Positions 24,218 to 31,919 of a stretch of DNA of 64,000 bases are shown here, piece by piece. Made by a program: the position numbers and the translations under genes. The notes beneath the pieces were generated by a model. It saw only the letters and a program-made list of their open reading frames with translations, was not told the DNA's origin and did no database searches. The number at the start of each line of letters is the position of its first letter. Position 1 is the stretch's first letter. The stretch is from positions 268,201-332,200 of the forward strand of contig NZ_JADMLG010000010.1 in NCBI RefSeq assembly GCF_015674855.1, read 5' to 3'. Source of the DNA: Nocardia bovistercoris (GTDB lineage: Bacteria; Actinomycetota; Actinomycetes; Mycobacteriales; Mycobacteriaceae).

Positions 24218-25522
24218 TCACGGACAGGTCGTGGCGTCATCCTCGGGCGGGTGCCCATGCAGGTCGCGGATGACGTATCGGCCTTTGTCGGTGGCCTTCG
24301 CCCGGTAGAGACTGCTGTCGGCCGCCTCGAGCACGGATTCGGCGTCGGCGATCGGTGCGAGGACCGCGCCGATGCTGGCGGAGATCCGCTGCTGTCGGGT
24401 GTCGAGATCGATCGGCGCGGTGATCTGCGACAACAATAGGTCGGCTATTTTGCGCACCAGGTCGAGATCGGCGGGCGGCGGGATCAGCGCGACGAATTCG
24501 TCACCGCCGATGCGCGCGATGAGGCAGTCGTGTTCCCGGGCGATATCGCGCAGTCGCGCGGCGATGGCGGTCAGGATCTTGTCGCCGACACCGTGCCCGA
24601 ACCGGTCGTTGATCCGCTTGAAGTGATCGAGATCGGCGAAACACAGGCCGATACGGTCGTCGCCGTCGCCCGCGTCGCGGATCAGTCGCCCCATCCGCTC
24701 GAGCAGGTAGCGCCGATTGGGCAGTCCGGTCAGTGGATCGTGGCGCGCTTGATGACGCAGCTGCTCCTGGGTCCGGCGGCGGGCGGTGTCGTCGCTGCCG
24801 ACCGCCAGGGTGTAGTCGGGGTACGGACCGCTGCCCTGCACGAAGGTGACCGTGAAGCTGACCCAGATGACCTCACCATCCGGACGCGTCAATTGGCGAT
24901 CGATCAGCACGGTGCCCTCCTTCGCGGAGACCATTTCCTCGAACACCCGTGCACGGATCAGTTCGTGATCATCCGGAGGCGCGAATTGGTATACCGATGC
25001 TCCGCGCAGGTCATCGGCGGGAATACCCAGCATGTCGGCGAGATTCCGATTGACCTCCACGAGCCTGCCGTCGGTGTCCGCTATCGCGATGGCAAGCGGC
25101 GCGTTGTCGAACAGATGCCGGTACAGACCGTCCGCACCGCCCGATTCGGTCACCTCGGACGGTGGTTCGCCGCGGTCGTGCGCACCGCACAACCGGGCTT
25201 GGTGCCCCTGTGCCAGGGCGGCCAACAACACCGCGAGCCGCTCCTCCGCGTCTTCCCGGCTGTCGCGATCGACCAGACTCCGCAGGACCCGCGCGGACGA
25301 CAACGGCACGGCCGGATCGGAGAGCCGCGCATCGACGAGCGCGGCGCCCACCCGCCAAGCCCGCGACGGGTCGCAACGCTCCGCACCCAACGCGGCGACG
25401 AGGTCATCGATGAACCTCAGCAGCAACCTTTGACCCAGCCGCGCCGAGAGCGGCGCCGCGTGCCCACTGGCGAGGGCTTGCCACCAACGCCGAGCCAGTT
25501 GCCTGCGCGCGATCTCGTCCAC
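24218..25522 (-). CDS. PAS-GGDEF diguanylate cyclase
   Basis: 434 aa. Residues about 1-120 form a helical N-terminal region seen in actinobacterial cyclases. About 130-255 are a PAS domain (YRHLFDNAPLAIAIADTDGR, then VNRNLADMLGIPADDL). About 265-430 are the GGDEF domain (RHDPLTGLPNRRYLLERMGR, then ARIGGDEFVALI). The active-site GGDEF is intact, so c-di-GMP synthesis is expected. No EAL domain follows. An RxxD-like REHD lies six, not five, residues before GGDEF, so product inhibition is uncertain. No TM segment is seen; the protein should be cytosolic. Confidence 0.92.
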   Translation of the reverse strand: MDEIARRQLARRWWQALASGHAAPLSARLGQRLLLRFIDDLVAALGAERCDPSRAWRVGAALVDARLSDPAVPLSSARVLRSLVDRDSREDAEERLAVLLAALAQGHQARLCGAHDRGEPPSEVTESGGADGLYRHLFDNAPLAIAIADTDGRLVEVNRNLADMLGIPADDLRGASVYQFAPPDDHELIRARVFEEMVSAKEGTVLIDRQLTRPDGEVIWVSFTVTFVQGSGPYPDYTLAVGSDDTARRRTQEQLRHQARHDPLTGLPNRRYLLERMGRLIRDAGDGDDRIGLCFADLDHFKRINDRFGHGVGDKILTAIAARLRDIAREHDCLIARIGGDEFVALIPPPADLDLVRKIADLLLSQITAPIDLDTRQQRISASIGAVLAPIADAESVLEAADSSLYRAKATDKGRYVIRDLHGHPPEDDATTCP

Positions 25523-25985
25523 TACCGCCTTTCGGTGCCCGCCTGCTCGAGAAGACGCTCCAGGATCGAACCCGAATCGCGATCACGATCCCACGTCACA
25601 GTCACCGACAGCACGACTTCAACCACCGGCGTCAGAGTACTCGGCTCCACACGACACAAAGCTGGATTCACGCGCACCGCGCGAGGCCGACATCCCGCCG
25701 ACCGACACACCACGCCGACGGGCCCGTCTCTCCTGTCGGACCGCGACGGGCCGATATCGCCGATATCGTCGACCGCGACCTGCCGGGATACCGAGGGAGC
25801 GCGGTATCGGTGTCAACGTCGCCGGTGTGACGGCGCATCCTGTGACCGATGGGTGCGGTCGTCGACGTCACCGGAACGTTGTGCGGGCGCGTGCGGCCTC
25901 GATGTGTAACGGTCCGGCGCCGGGCGAGATACTAGTTGCCGTAACGAGTTCCAAGCTCGTCGGGTGGTGATGGAGAGGAGTGACG
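25523..25985. other. Non-coding stretch upstream of the hxs locus
   Basis: 463 bp between the leftward cyclase gene and the leader ORF of the hxs operon. Only short overlapping frames without ribosome sites occur. The hxs promoter should be near the right end; I could not fix its -10/-35 with confidence. GGAGAGGAG at about 25971-25979 is the ribosome site for the leader ORF. Confidence 0.5.
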
Positions 25986-26054
25986 ATGGAACGCACGGGC
26001 ATTTCGTCCGCCGTGGTCGACTCGGGTTCGATTCTGGGAGGTACGAATGCGTGA
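25986..26054 (+). CDS. 22-codon leader ORF overlapping the hxsA start
   Basis: ATG 25986 follows a strong GGAGAGGAG site by about 6 nt. The peptide begins MERTGISS and ends GSILGGTNA, and its TGA lies 8 nt inside hxsA in another frame. The hxsA ribosome site (GGGAGG) is within this ORF. It may couple or attenuate hxsA translation; a second, unrecognised small peptide product is possible. Not provable by eye. Confidence 0.4.
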   Translation: MERTGISSAVVDSGSILGGTNA

Positions 26055-26643
26055 GACGCCGAAGATCGTGAGTCTGACGGCGGCCCTCGCCGCCCTCGCG
26101 ATCCCCACCGCCGCACAGGCGGTCGCGGAGGCGCCCGTCTCGACGGGAACGGACGAATCTCGCGTCACGGCGGCACGGGAGGATGACCGGCCTGAGCCTC
26201 GGGTTGCCTTGCCGGACAACGTCGAGTTGATGAGCTTCACGACGCATCGCGCCGCCGACGGCCGATTGTTCGCGCGGCATGGTTCCCATTCGTCTCACTC
26301 ATCCCATTCGTCTCATGCATCTCATGCGTCTTCCAGTCCGGGGTTCGGCGGACCGAATGTGCCGAAGCCGGGCTACATTCCACCGCCTGCCGTGACCCCA
26401 CCGGCCCCTCCGCCGCCCGCAGCCGCTCCGCCTACCACCACCACCCCACCGACCAGCTCGCAGCCTGCTTCCGATCCGTTCTCTCTGGCGTGCACGCGGG
26501 CAAAGGAGGGCTTCGGCCTGAACGAGATCGCGCGCGAGCTGCAAGAGGTCTTCGGCCTCGCCGCGACCGAGGCCGAGGATCTTGCCCAGCGAGCATTGGA
26601 CCTGTGTACGAAGGTCGACCCGACTGCCGTGCCCCCTCGGTGA
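26047..26643 (+). CDS. hxsA: His-Xaa-Ser repeat protein HxsA (candidate modified, exported protein)
   Basis: 198 aa from ATG 26047, with GGGAGG upstream. Residues 1-26 form a signal peptide (IVSLTAALAALAIPTAAQA). Residues 78-95 are six consecutive H-x-S triplets (HGS, three HSS, two HAS), the defining feature of HxsA. A Pro/Thr-rich linker (about 100-140) follows, then a compact C-terminal region of about 50 residues with two Cys (LACTRAKEGFGLNEIARELQ, then RALDLC). HxsA proteins are the presumed substrates of the paired radical SAM enzymes HxsB and HxsC, which lie directly downstream together with HxsD. Where the modification occurs and what it does outside the cell are unknown; the HxS cluster is the natural candidate site. 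Confidence 0.85.
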   Translation: MRETPKIVSLTAALAALAIPTAAQAVAEAPVSTGTDESRVTAAREDDRPEPRVALPDNVELMSFTTHRAADGRLFARHGSHSSHSSHSSHASHASSSPGFGGPNVPKPGYIPPPAVTPPAPPPPAAAPPTTTTPPTSSQPASDPFSLACTRAKEGFGLNEIARELQEVFGLAATEAEDLAQRALDLCTKVDPTAVPPR

Positions 26644-26723
26644 CCGAGCAGTGCAGTTGCCTTCGAACTATGTCAGATGCTCTCGGCGAGTGCGGGTTCC
26701 GCGTTCTGTGATGGGATCGAGTG

Positions 26724-27020
26724 ATGTCAGGGTCTGATTCGGTGGTCGACTTCAGCAGGTCGGTGCAGTCGCTCGACGCGCTGCGGGAGGCCGCTTACCG
26801 TTTGATCGGGCAGGCGGCATGCCAGATCGACGAAGCGGACGGGCGATACGTCTGTCGGCTCTCACCAACGCAGTCACAGCTTCGGGGCGATGAGTTGCGC
26901 ACTCATTTCCTGAATCTCGTGACGGACGAGAACCTGCGCGAGAAGGTCGGTCGCGAGACCGGCCGGTATCGCGATGTCATCGTCGCGTTGGCATTCGGAT
27001 CGCTGGCCGAGGGGGAGTGA
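26724..27020 (+). CDS. hxsD: His-Xaa-Ser system protein HxsD
   Basis: 98 aa from ATG 26724; GTG 26721 is an alternative. The middle to C-terminal part carries HFLNLVTDENLREKVGRET, matching the LLNDYxLRE-type signature that defines HxsD. The N-terminal half has alternating strands (YRLIGQAACQIDEADGRYVC). Its function is not established; size and position suggest a substrate-recognition or chaperone partner for the two radical SAM maturases (inference). It stops 3 nt before hxsB. Confidence 0.82.
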   Translation: MSGSDSVVDFSRSVQSLDALREAAYRLIGQAACQIDEADGRYVCRLSPTQSQLRGDELRTHFLNLVTDENLREKVGRETGRYRDVIVALAFGSLAEGE

Positions 27021-27023
27021 TCG

Positions 27024-28478
27024 TTGGCCGGCTTCGCCTCAGCGGACTCGTTCCGTCCGGACACGTCCCGGCTGCGACTCCTGCCCATTCGGTTCGAACG
27101 GCTCGGTGCAGACCGCTTCCTCGTCGGCAACATGGTCGGCGACATGGCGGAAATGACGACAACCGAGCTGGAGCGGCTGTGCGCGCTCGATCTCACCCCT
27201 GGTGACGGGCTCTATGAGAGGGCTTTCGAGAAGCTCTTCGTCGCATCGGCCGATCAGCGCGCACCGCAGCAGCTTCTCGCCCTTCGCCTGCGTAGCCGCC
27301 TGAGCTTCCTGCGCGCCGCAACGCCATTGCACCTGTTCGTCGTCACGCTGCGATGCGAGCACTCCTGCCCGTACTGCCAGGTGTCGCGTCAGAGCAAGGA
27401 CCGCGTCCGCTACGACATGGACAGCGCCACGGCGTCCAGAGCACTGGATATCGCTCTGTCCGCGCCCGCGCCGATGATCAAGATCGAGTTTCAAGGCGGC
27501 GAGCCGCTGCTGAACTTCGAGCTCATCCGGTGGATCGTCGTGACCGCGCAGGAGCGGGCGGTGCCCCTGGGCAAGCAGTTGCAATTCGTGATCACGACGA
27601 ACCTGGCGCTCCTGGATGACGAAGTGCTCGAATTCTGCGCTGAGCACGATGTTCTGCTCAGTACGTCACTGGACGGGCCGCGCGATCTGCACAACAGGAA
27701 TCGGCCACGTCGTGGCGGGAACAGCTACGAGCTCGCGGTGGCCGGAATCGGGCGCATTCGAGAGCGGCTCGGCCCGGACCGGGTAGGTGCGTTGATGACC
27801 ACCACCGAAGCGAGTCTGGATCGTGTGGAGGAGATCGTCGATGAGTACCTCGCACAGGGTCTCGACGGCATCTTCCTGAGGCCGTTGTCTCCGTACGGTC
27901 ATGCGATCAAGACCAAACAGTTCCACAAGTACGATGCCCGGGAATGGCTCGAATTCTGGAAGCGCGGTCTTCGCTACATCCTGGAGATCAACAAGTCCGG
28001 CCGCCGGTTTCCCGAGTTCTATTCGGCCTTCATCCTTCGCCGGATGCTGAGTGATGAGCCCATCGGGTATGTCGATCTGAGAAGTCCGGCGGGGATCGGT
28101 CTCGGTGCGCTGGTCTACAACTACGACGGCACCGTATTCGCCTCGGACGAGGCGCGGATGCTCGCCGAAATGGGGGACCGCAGCTTCGAACTCGGCAACG
28201 TACACGAGCATGGTTACCGAGATCTGGTGTTGTCCGACACGCTGGTGTCAGCGGTGGCGGATTCGCTGACCCAGACCGCTCCACAGTGCTCGGCCTGCGT
28301 ATTCGAGCCCAACTGCGGCGCGGACCCGGTGTATCACCACGCGACGCAGGGGGACCTGCTCGGGATCAAACCGCTATCGGAGTTCTGCGAGCGACAGAAG
28401 GGCGTGATCACGCACTTGTTCGAACTGTTGGAACACTCACCCGAAGACGCCGCCGTTCTGCGGGAGTGGGCGTCGTGA
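27024..28478 (+). CDS. hxsB: Radical SAM maturase HxsB
   Basis: 484 aa; start is probably TTG 27024, served by GGGGGAG that overlaps the hxsD end. The radical SAM cluster motif CEHSCPYC lies near residues 111-118, followed by QVS and the SAM-binding FQGGEPLLNFE near 157. The C-terminal third has a SPASM-like Cys set (CSACVFEPNCGADP, then SEFCERQ) expected to hold auxiliary iron-sulfur clusters. The first 90 residues form a separate N-terminal domain. Family knowledge: HxsB acts with HxsC and HxsD on HxsA. The GTGA overlap with hxsC shows tight operon structure. Confidence 0.9.
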   Translation: MAGFASADSFRPDTSRLRLLPIRFERLGADRFLVGNMVGDMAEMTTTELERLCALDLTPGDGLYERAFEKLFVASADQRAPQQLLALRLRSRLSFLRAATPLHLFVVTLRCEHSCPYCQVSRQSKDRVRYDMDSATASRALDIALSAPAPMIKIEFQGGEPLLNFELIRWIVVTAQERAVPLGKQLQFVITTNLALLDDEVLEFCAEHDVLLSTSLDGPRDLHNRNRPRRGGNSYELAVAGIGRIRERLGPDRVGALMTTTEASLDRVEEIVDEYLAQGLDGIFLRPLSPYGHAIKTKQFHKYDAREWLEFWKRGLRYILEINKSGRRFPEFYSAFILRRMLSDEPIGYVDLRSPAGIGLGALVYNYDGTVFASDEARMLAEMGDRSFELGNVHEHGYRDLVLSDTLVSAVADSLTQTAPQCSACVFEPNCGADPVYHHATQGDLLGIKPLSEFCERQKGVITHLFELLEHSPEDAAVLREWAS

Positions 28479-29635
28479 AACCTCTTCTGCTCGTGGGACG
28501 ATCACCGGCGGCGGACAACGTCGGACTCGGTGACGAGAACCGGATCGTGCGGCTGCGCCCCCCGAACAGTGCCCCGTCGGATGATCGCGATGCCGCGCTG
28601 ATCGTCGACGATTGTGACTGGACGGCGGCGCAGGCGAACGGATTCCGGATCGCGGTCGGGCGCGACGCGTGCCCGGACGGTGCGTCGTCGAGCTACATCC
28701 GACTTCCGGCGGGGTTCGCCGAGGTCGGCGATGGCGATGTGATGAGCATCTACCCGCGGTCGGGTCGAGTGAGGCTGCTCTACCGACGGTCGTCGCGACA
28801 CAACTTCTTCCTCGTCACCGAACGCTGCGACAACTATTGCCTGATGTGTTCGCAGCCGCCGAAGAAGGTCGATGACAGCCGGCTGATCGACGAGATCGCA
28901 GAGGCATTGCCGCTGCTCGACCCGGCGACTCCCGCACTGACATTCACCGGCGGGGAACCGCTCACCGAATGGCGCCGATTCATCGGGCTGCTGGAGCTGT
29001 CGCGGGATCTGCTCCCGGACACCGCGATCCACGTATTGACCAACGGGCGCGCCTTCTCCGTTCCCGAGGTCGCGCACGCCTGGGCCGAGATCGGGCATCC
29101 GCACCTCTCGGCAGGTATACCGATCTACGCGGCGGTGGATCACATTCACGACTACGTGGTTCAGGCCGCGGGCGCGTTCGACGAAACTGTTCTCGGCGTG
29201 CTCCGACTCAAGAACCTCGGACAACGGGTCGAGATTCGTATTGTCCTGCACGCCATCACCACACCGCGCCTCCGCGAGACCTGCTCGTGGATCGCGCGTA
29301 ACCTTCCATTCGTCGATCACGTCGCTCTGATGGGCATGGAAAACACCGGCTTCGCGATCGCCAACGACGCCACACTGTGGATCGATCCCGTCGATTACCA
29401 AGAGCAGTTGAAGGCCGGTGTCGACGCCCTGTCCGTCGCCGGGGTGAACGTTTCGATCTACAACCTGCCCCTGTGTGTCCTCGATGCGGGCATCCGGCCG
29501 TTCGCGGTGCAGTCGATCTCGGATTGGAAGAACGCGTACGTCGCGGAGTGTGACGACTGCTCGGTGCGCCACGAATGTGCCGGCTTCTTCTCGACGGGGC
29601 GACCGAAGTTCAGTCGCGGGATAGCCGCTATCTAA
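28475..29635 (+). CDS. hxsC: Radical SAM maturase HxsC
   Basis: 386 aa from GTG 28475, which overlaps the hxsB stop as GTGA; a longer frame starting at 28286 lies inside hxsB and is rejected. The N-terminal domain of about 110 residues precedes the cluster motif CDNYCLMC (about 118-125) and the FTGGEPLTEW motif near 158. The C-terminus has the characteristic CDDCSVRHECAGFFSTGRPK, a compact auxiliary-cluster motif typical of HxsC. It is the last gene of the locus. The two paired enzymes probably carry out sequential or joint chemistry on HxsA. Confidence 0.9.
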   Translation: MKPLLLVGRSPAADNVGLGDENRIVRLRPPNSAPSDDRDAALIVDDCDWTAAQANGFRIAVGRDACPDGASSSYIRLPAGFAEVGDGDVMSIYPRSGRVRLLYRRSSRHNFFLVTERCDNYCLMCSQPPKKVDDSRLIDEIAEALPLLDPATPALTFTGGEPLTEWRRFIGLLELSRDLLPDTAIHVLTNGRAFSVPEVAHAWAEIGHPHLSAGIPIYAAVDHIHDYVVQAAGAFDETVLGVLRLKNLGQRVEIRIVLHAITTPRLRETCSWIARNLPFVDHVALMGMENTGFAIANDATLWIDPVDYQEQLKAGVDALSVAGVNVSIYNLPLCVLDAGIRPFAVQSISDWKNAYVAECDDCSVRHECAGFFSTGRPKFSRGIAAI

Positions 29636-29954
29636 CCATTTTCTTTCACGAGGCGGGTGTGCCGGCATGAGGGGTTTCGGATTGGTGTTTCCGATCACCC
29701 GAGGTCGGTGTATCCGCGGGAGGACCGCCTGACCGAACCCCTGGACACGTGGCTGACCGGAGTCTTCCATACACCCGTCCGTCCTGAAGACGGTACGTCC
29801 AGCAGGCCGCAGAGGACCGACGTCGCCTTCGCCATACCTGAACTGCGGCAATGGCGGCCGGCGGTTGGCGTGCTCGCGATTGTGACCTGATTGGAACCGT
29901 GTGTGGTCTGCTGGATCCCCCTGCGTGAGCTACTCGCTTCTCGAGTAGTGGTGA
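29636..29954. other. Intergenic region after hxsC
   Basis: 319 bp between hxsC and the leftward tetR gene. One open frame (29657-29890) has no ribosome site and no family resemblance. I see no strong hairpin or other signal. Confidence 0.5.
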
Positions 29955-30602
29955 TCAGGAGGAGATCGTCTTGGCGAGTCCGTCGAGGATCATGTCCATT
30001 CCGCGTACGGCGTCGTCGTGGGCTCGGACCGAGTCGTCGGCGGTAGCGATGTACATCGCCGCTTCGTCGAGCGCGGCGAGCAGCACGTGTGCCAAGGCGT
30101 CGACCGGAGAGTCGGCCTCCAAGTCGCCTTCGGCGCGGGCTCGGGTGAGCAGTGCCCGCAGGACCGCGATCCCGTGACGGCTCTCGATCTCCCGCCAGCG
30201 TCGGAACCCGAGGACTGCCCGACCGTCGATCAGCAGTATTCGTTGGACGTCGGGGTTCATACAAGCTCGTAGGAATCCGTGCACTTCGGCCTGGATCAGG
30301 TCCAACGCTCTCGCGTCGGCGACTGTGAACTCGTCGACCGCGGCGTTGATCAGTTCCTGCTCGATCTCCAGAACGACTGCTTCGAACAAGGCTTTCTTGT
30401 CGGCGAAGTGGTGATAGAGGGCCCCTCGGGTGCCTACCCCCGCCTCGGTGACGATCTCGGTGGTGGCCGTGTCGTCGAATCCTTTCGTGACGAACAGCTT
30501 TCGGGCGGCGGTGAGCAGGGCTCTCCGTGTGGCCTCTGCCTGAGCCGCGCGACGTGCGGCGGTGGAGGAGGTGTCGGAAGGGGCGTTGTTCACGGTGAGC
30601 AC
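29955..30602 (-). CDS. TetR-family transcriptional repressor
   Basis: 215 aa from GTG 30602, or GTG 30593. The N-terminal HTH is complete: ALLTAARKLFVTKGFDDTAT, then EAGVGTRGALYHHFADKKAL. The C-terminal ligand domain matches the group often called TetR_C with an alanine-rich last helix (SPVDALAHVLLAALDEAAMY). It is divergent from the beta-propeller/GMC gene pair. A near-perfect palindrome lies 27 bp upstream of its start, so it probably represses itself and that pair. The ligand is unknown. Confidence 0.9.
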   Translation of the reverse strand: MLTVNNAPSDTSSTAARRAAQAEATRRALLTAARKLFVTKGFDDTATTEIVTEAGVGTRGALYHHFADKKALFEAVVLEIEQELINAAVDEFTVADARALDLIQAEVHGFLRACMNPDVQRILLIDGRAVLGFRRWREIESRHGIAVLRALLTRARAEGDLEADSPVDALAHVLLAALDEAAMYIATADDSVRAHDDAVRGMDMILDGLAKTISS

Positions 30603-30628
30603 TCTATTGCACTCGCGCAGCCGCCCAG

Positions 30629-30657
30629 ATACAGTCGCATGTCACATGCAGCTGTAT
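30629..30657. promoter_or_regulatory. Probable TetR operator
   Basis: Arms ATACAGTCGCATG and CATGCAGCTGTAT flank TCA; 11 of 13 positions are complementary. It lies between the divergent tetR and the beta-propeller gene. Confidence 0.65.
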
Positions 30658-30812
30658 GTGAGGCTTCCCGGCTCTACCGCGAACCCCGAAGGGAATCGAG
30701 CGCCGTCGTGGGGCTTCCGGGCGCGGTCACGCGACAGGCATCGCTTCCACCGTCGGAGTGCTGCCCGCGTGGACGATGCGCTCGACGATGGTCGAGATCA
30801 AAGGGGATCGTT

Positions 30813-31919
30813 GTGAGATCGAGAGTCGCGGCCGCCGTTGTGGTGGTGCTGTCCTGGTGCGGTCTGTTCGGGCCGCCGTCGGCGGTCTCGGCCGCTCGCC
30901 CGCCCGCCGAGCGAGGCCAGGGCTGTGGTCCGCAGGAGCTCAGGACTCGGGGCTATTTCTCCAACCAGGGCGACGGGACGATCTCGGTTGTGGACTTGAC
31001 CACCGATCGCGTCGTGGACACGATCGACGGATTCTCCCATCCCTGGAACGTCAACGTCACCGCTGACGGGTCGGCGCTGTATGTGGACGACGTTCCGGTA
31101 TTCGATCCCGCTCACGCGAGCATCGCTGTGGTGGACGCGTGTTCGCACGCCGTGACGGCCCGGATACCCACGTCGGGGTTGGCCATCGGAGCCGCACCCG
31201 CACACGGGCGCGAGGTGTTCACCGCCGCCTACTTCCGGCGCGAGATCCTGGTGCTGGACACCGATCGCGACGAGGTGAGCCGGACCTTCCACACCACTTC
31301 GGTTCCCACCGGCGTCATCGGTGACGAGGACGGAAAGAGCCTGTGGATCACCGCGTTGCCGAATCTGGTCTACCGCGTCGACCGGGAGACCGGGGCGTCG
31401 ACAGAGAGTAGCCCCCTCCACACCGACGGTCCTGCGCCGCAGCAGATGTCGCTGAGCCCCGACGGTGCCACCCTGGCAGTTGCCGACAGCACGGGAATCT
31501 CGCTCGTGGATACCGCCTCGCATATGGTGCGAACCAGGGTGGTGCTCCCGGGAGAGCTGAGTTCGCCCGCCTACGGCGGCATCAGCCAGGACGGAAAACA
31601 CCTGTGGATGGCGTATTTCAGCGGACAGGTCGCCGTTGTCGACATCGCCGACGGGACGATCCTGCGCATCCATCAGACCGCCGGGTGGGGAATCGGGGTC
31701 ACCTTCTCCCAGGACGGCAGCAAGGTCTACGTCCCGACTACTCCGCCGGGAACGGTAGTGGCGCCGTTGGGCCTCGGGTACGCGATTCCGGCGTTCCTGA
31801 AATCGTGGAAACCGGGCGGGATCGTTCGTGTCTACGACGCGAGGACCTTCGATGAGATCGCGACCATTCCCGCCGGAAACCTGCCGATGGCGGTCGCGAT
31901 TCCCGGAGTGGCCAAGTGA
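30813..31919 (+). CDS. Secreted YVTN/YncE-like beta-propeller protein
   Basis: 368 aa from GTG 30813 with AAAGGGG upstream; the open frame continues back to 30279 but covers the operator and tetR. An N-terminal signal peptide ends near residue 29 (VAAAVVVVLSWCGLFG, then SAVSA). The mature part has repeated strand units of the YVTN type: GYFSNQGDGTISVVDLTTDR, then VNVTADGSALYVDD, then SLSPDGATLAVADSTG, then KVYVPTTP. This predicts a seven-bladed propeller. It overlaps the GMC oxidoreductase gene as GTGA, so the two exported proteins are made together and may form a complex or share a substrate. Catalytic residues are not evident. Confidence 0.83.
   Translation: MRSRVAAAVVVVLSWCGLFGPPSAVSAARPPAERGQGCGPQELRTRGYFSNQGDGTISVVDLTTDRVVDTIDGFSHPWNVNVTADGSALYVDDVPVFDPAHASIAVVDACSHAVTARIPTSGLAIGAAPAHGREVFTAAYFRREILVLDTDRDEVSRTFHTTSVPTGVIGDEDGKSLWITALPNLVYRVDRETGASTESSPLHTDGPAPQQMSLSPDGATLAVADSTGISLVDTASHMVRTRVVLPGELSSPAYGGISQDGKHLWMAYFSGQVAVVDIADGTILRIHQTAGWGIGVTFSQDGSKVYVPTTPPGTVVAPLGLGYAIPAFLKSWKPGGIVRVYDARTFDEIATIPAGNLPMAVAIPGVAK

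Noticed and set aside
24218..25522. Allosteric I-site in the diguanylate cyclase
   Set aside because: REHD is six residues, not five, before GGDEF; spacing is not canonical.
28286..28474. Longer hxsC starting inside hxsB
   Set aside because: This stretch is coding in hxsB frame (auxiliary Cys motif); the GTGA overlap at 28475 gives a better start.
29657..29890. 77-aa frame after hxsC as another hxs gene
   Set aside because: No ribosome site, no motif, unlike any His-Xaa-Ser system protein.
30279..30812. Long N-terminal extension of the beta-propeller protein
   Set aside because: It would cover the TetR operator and most of tetR; a signal peptide begins exactly at GTG 30813.
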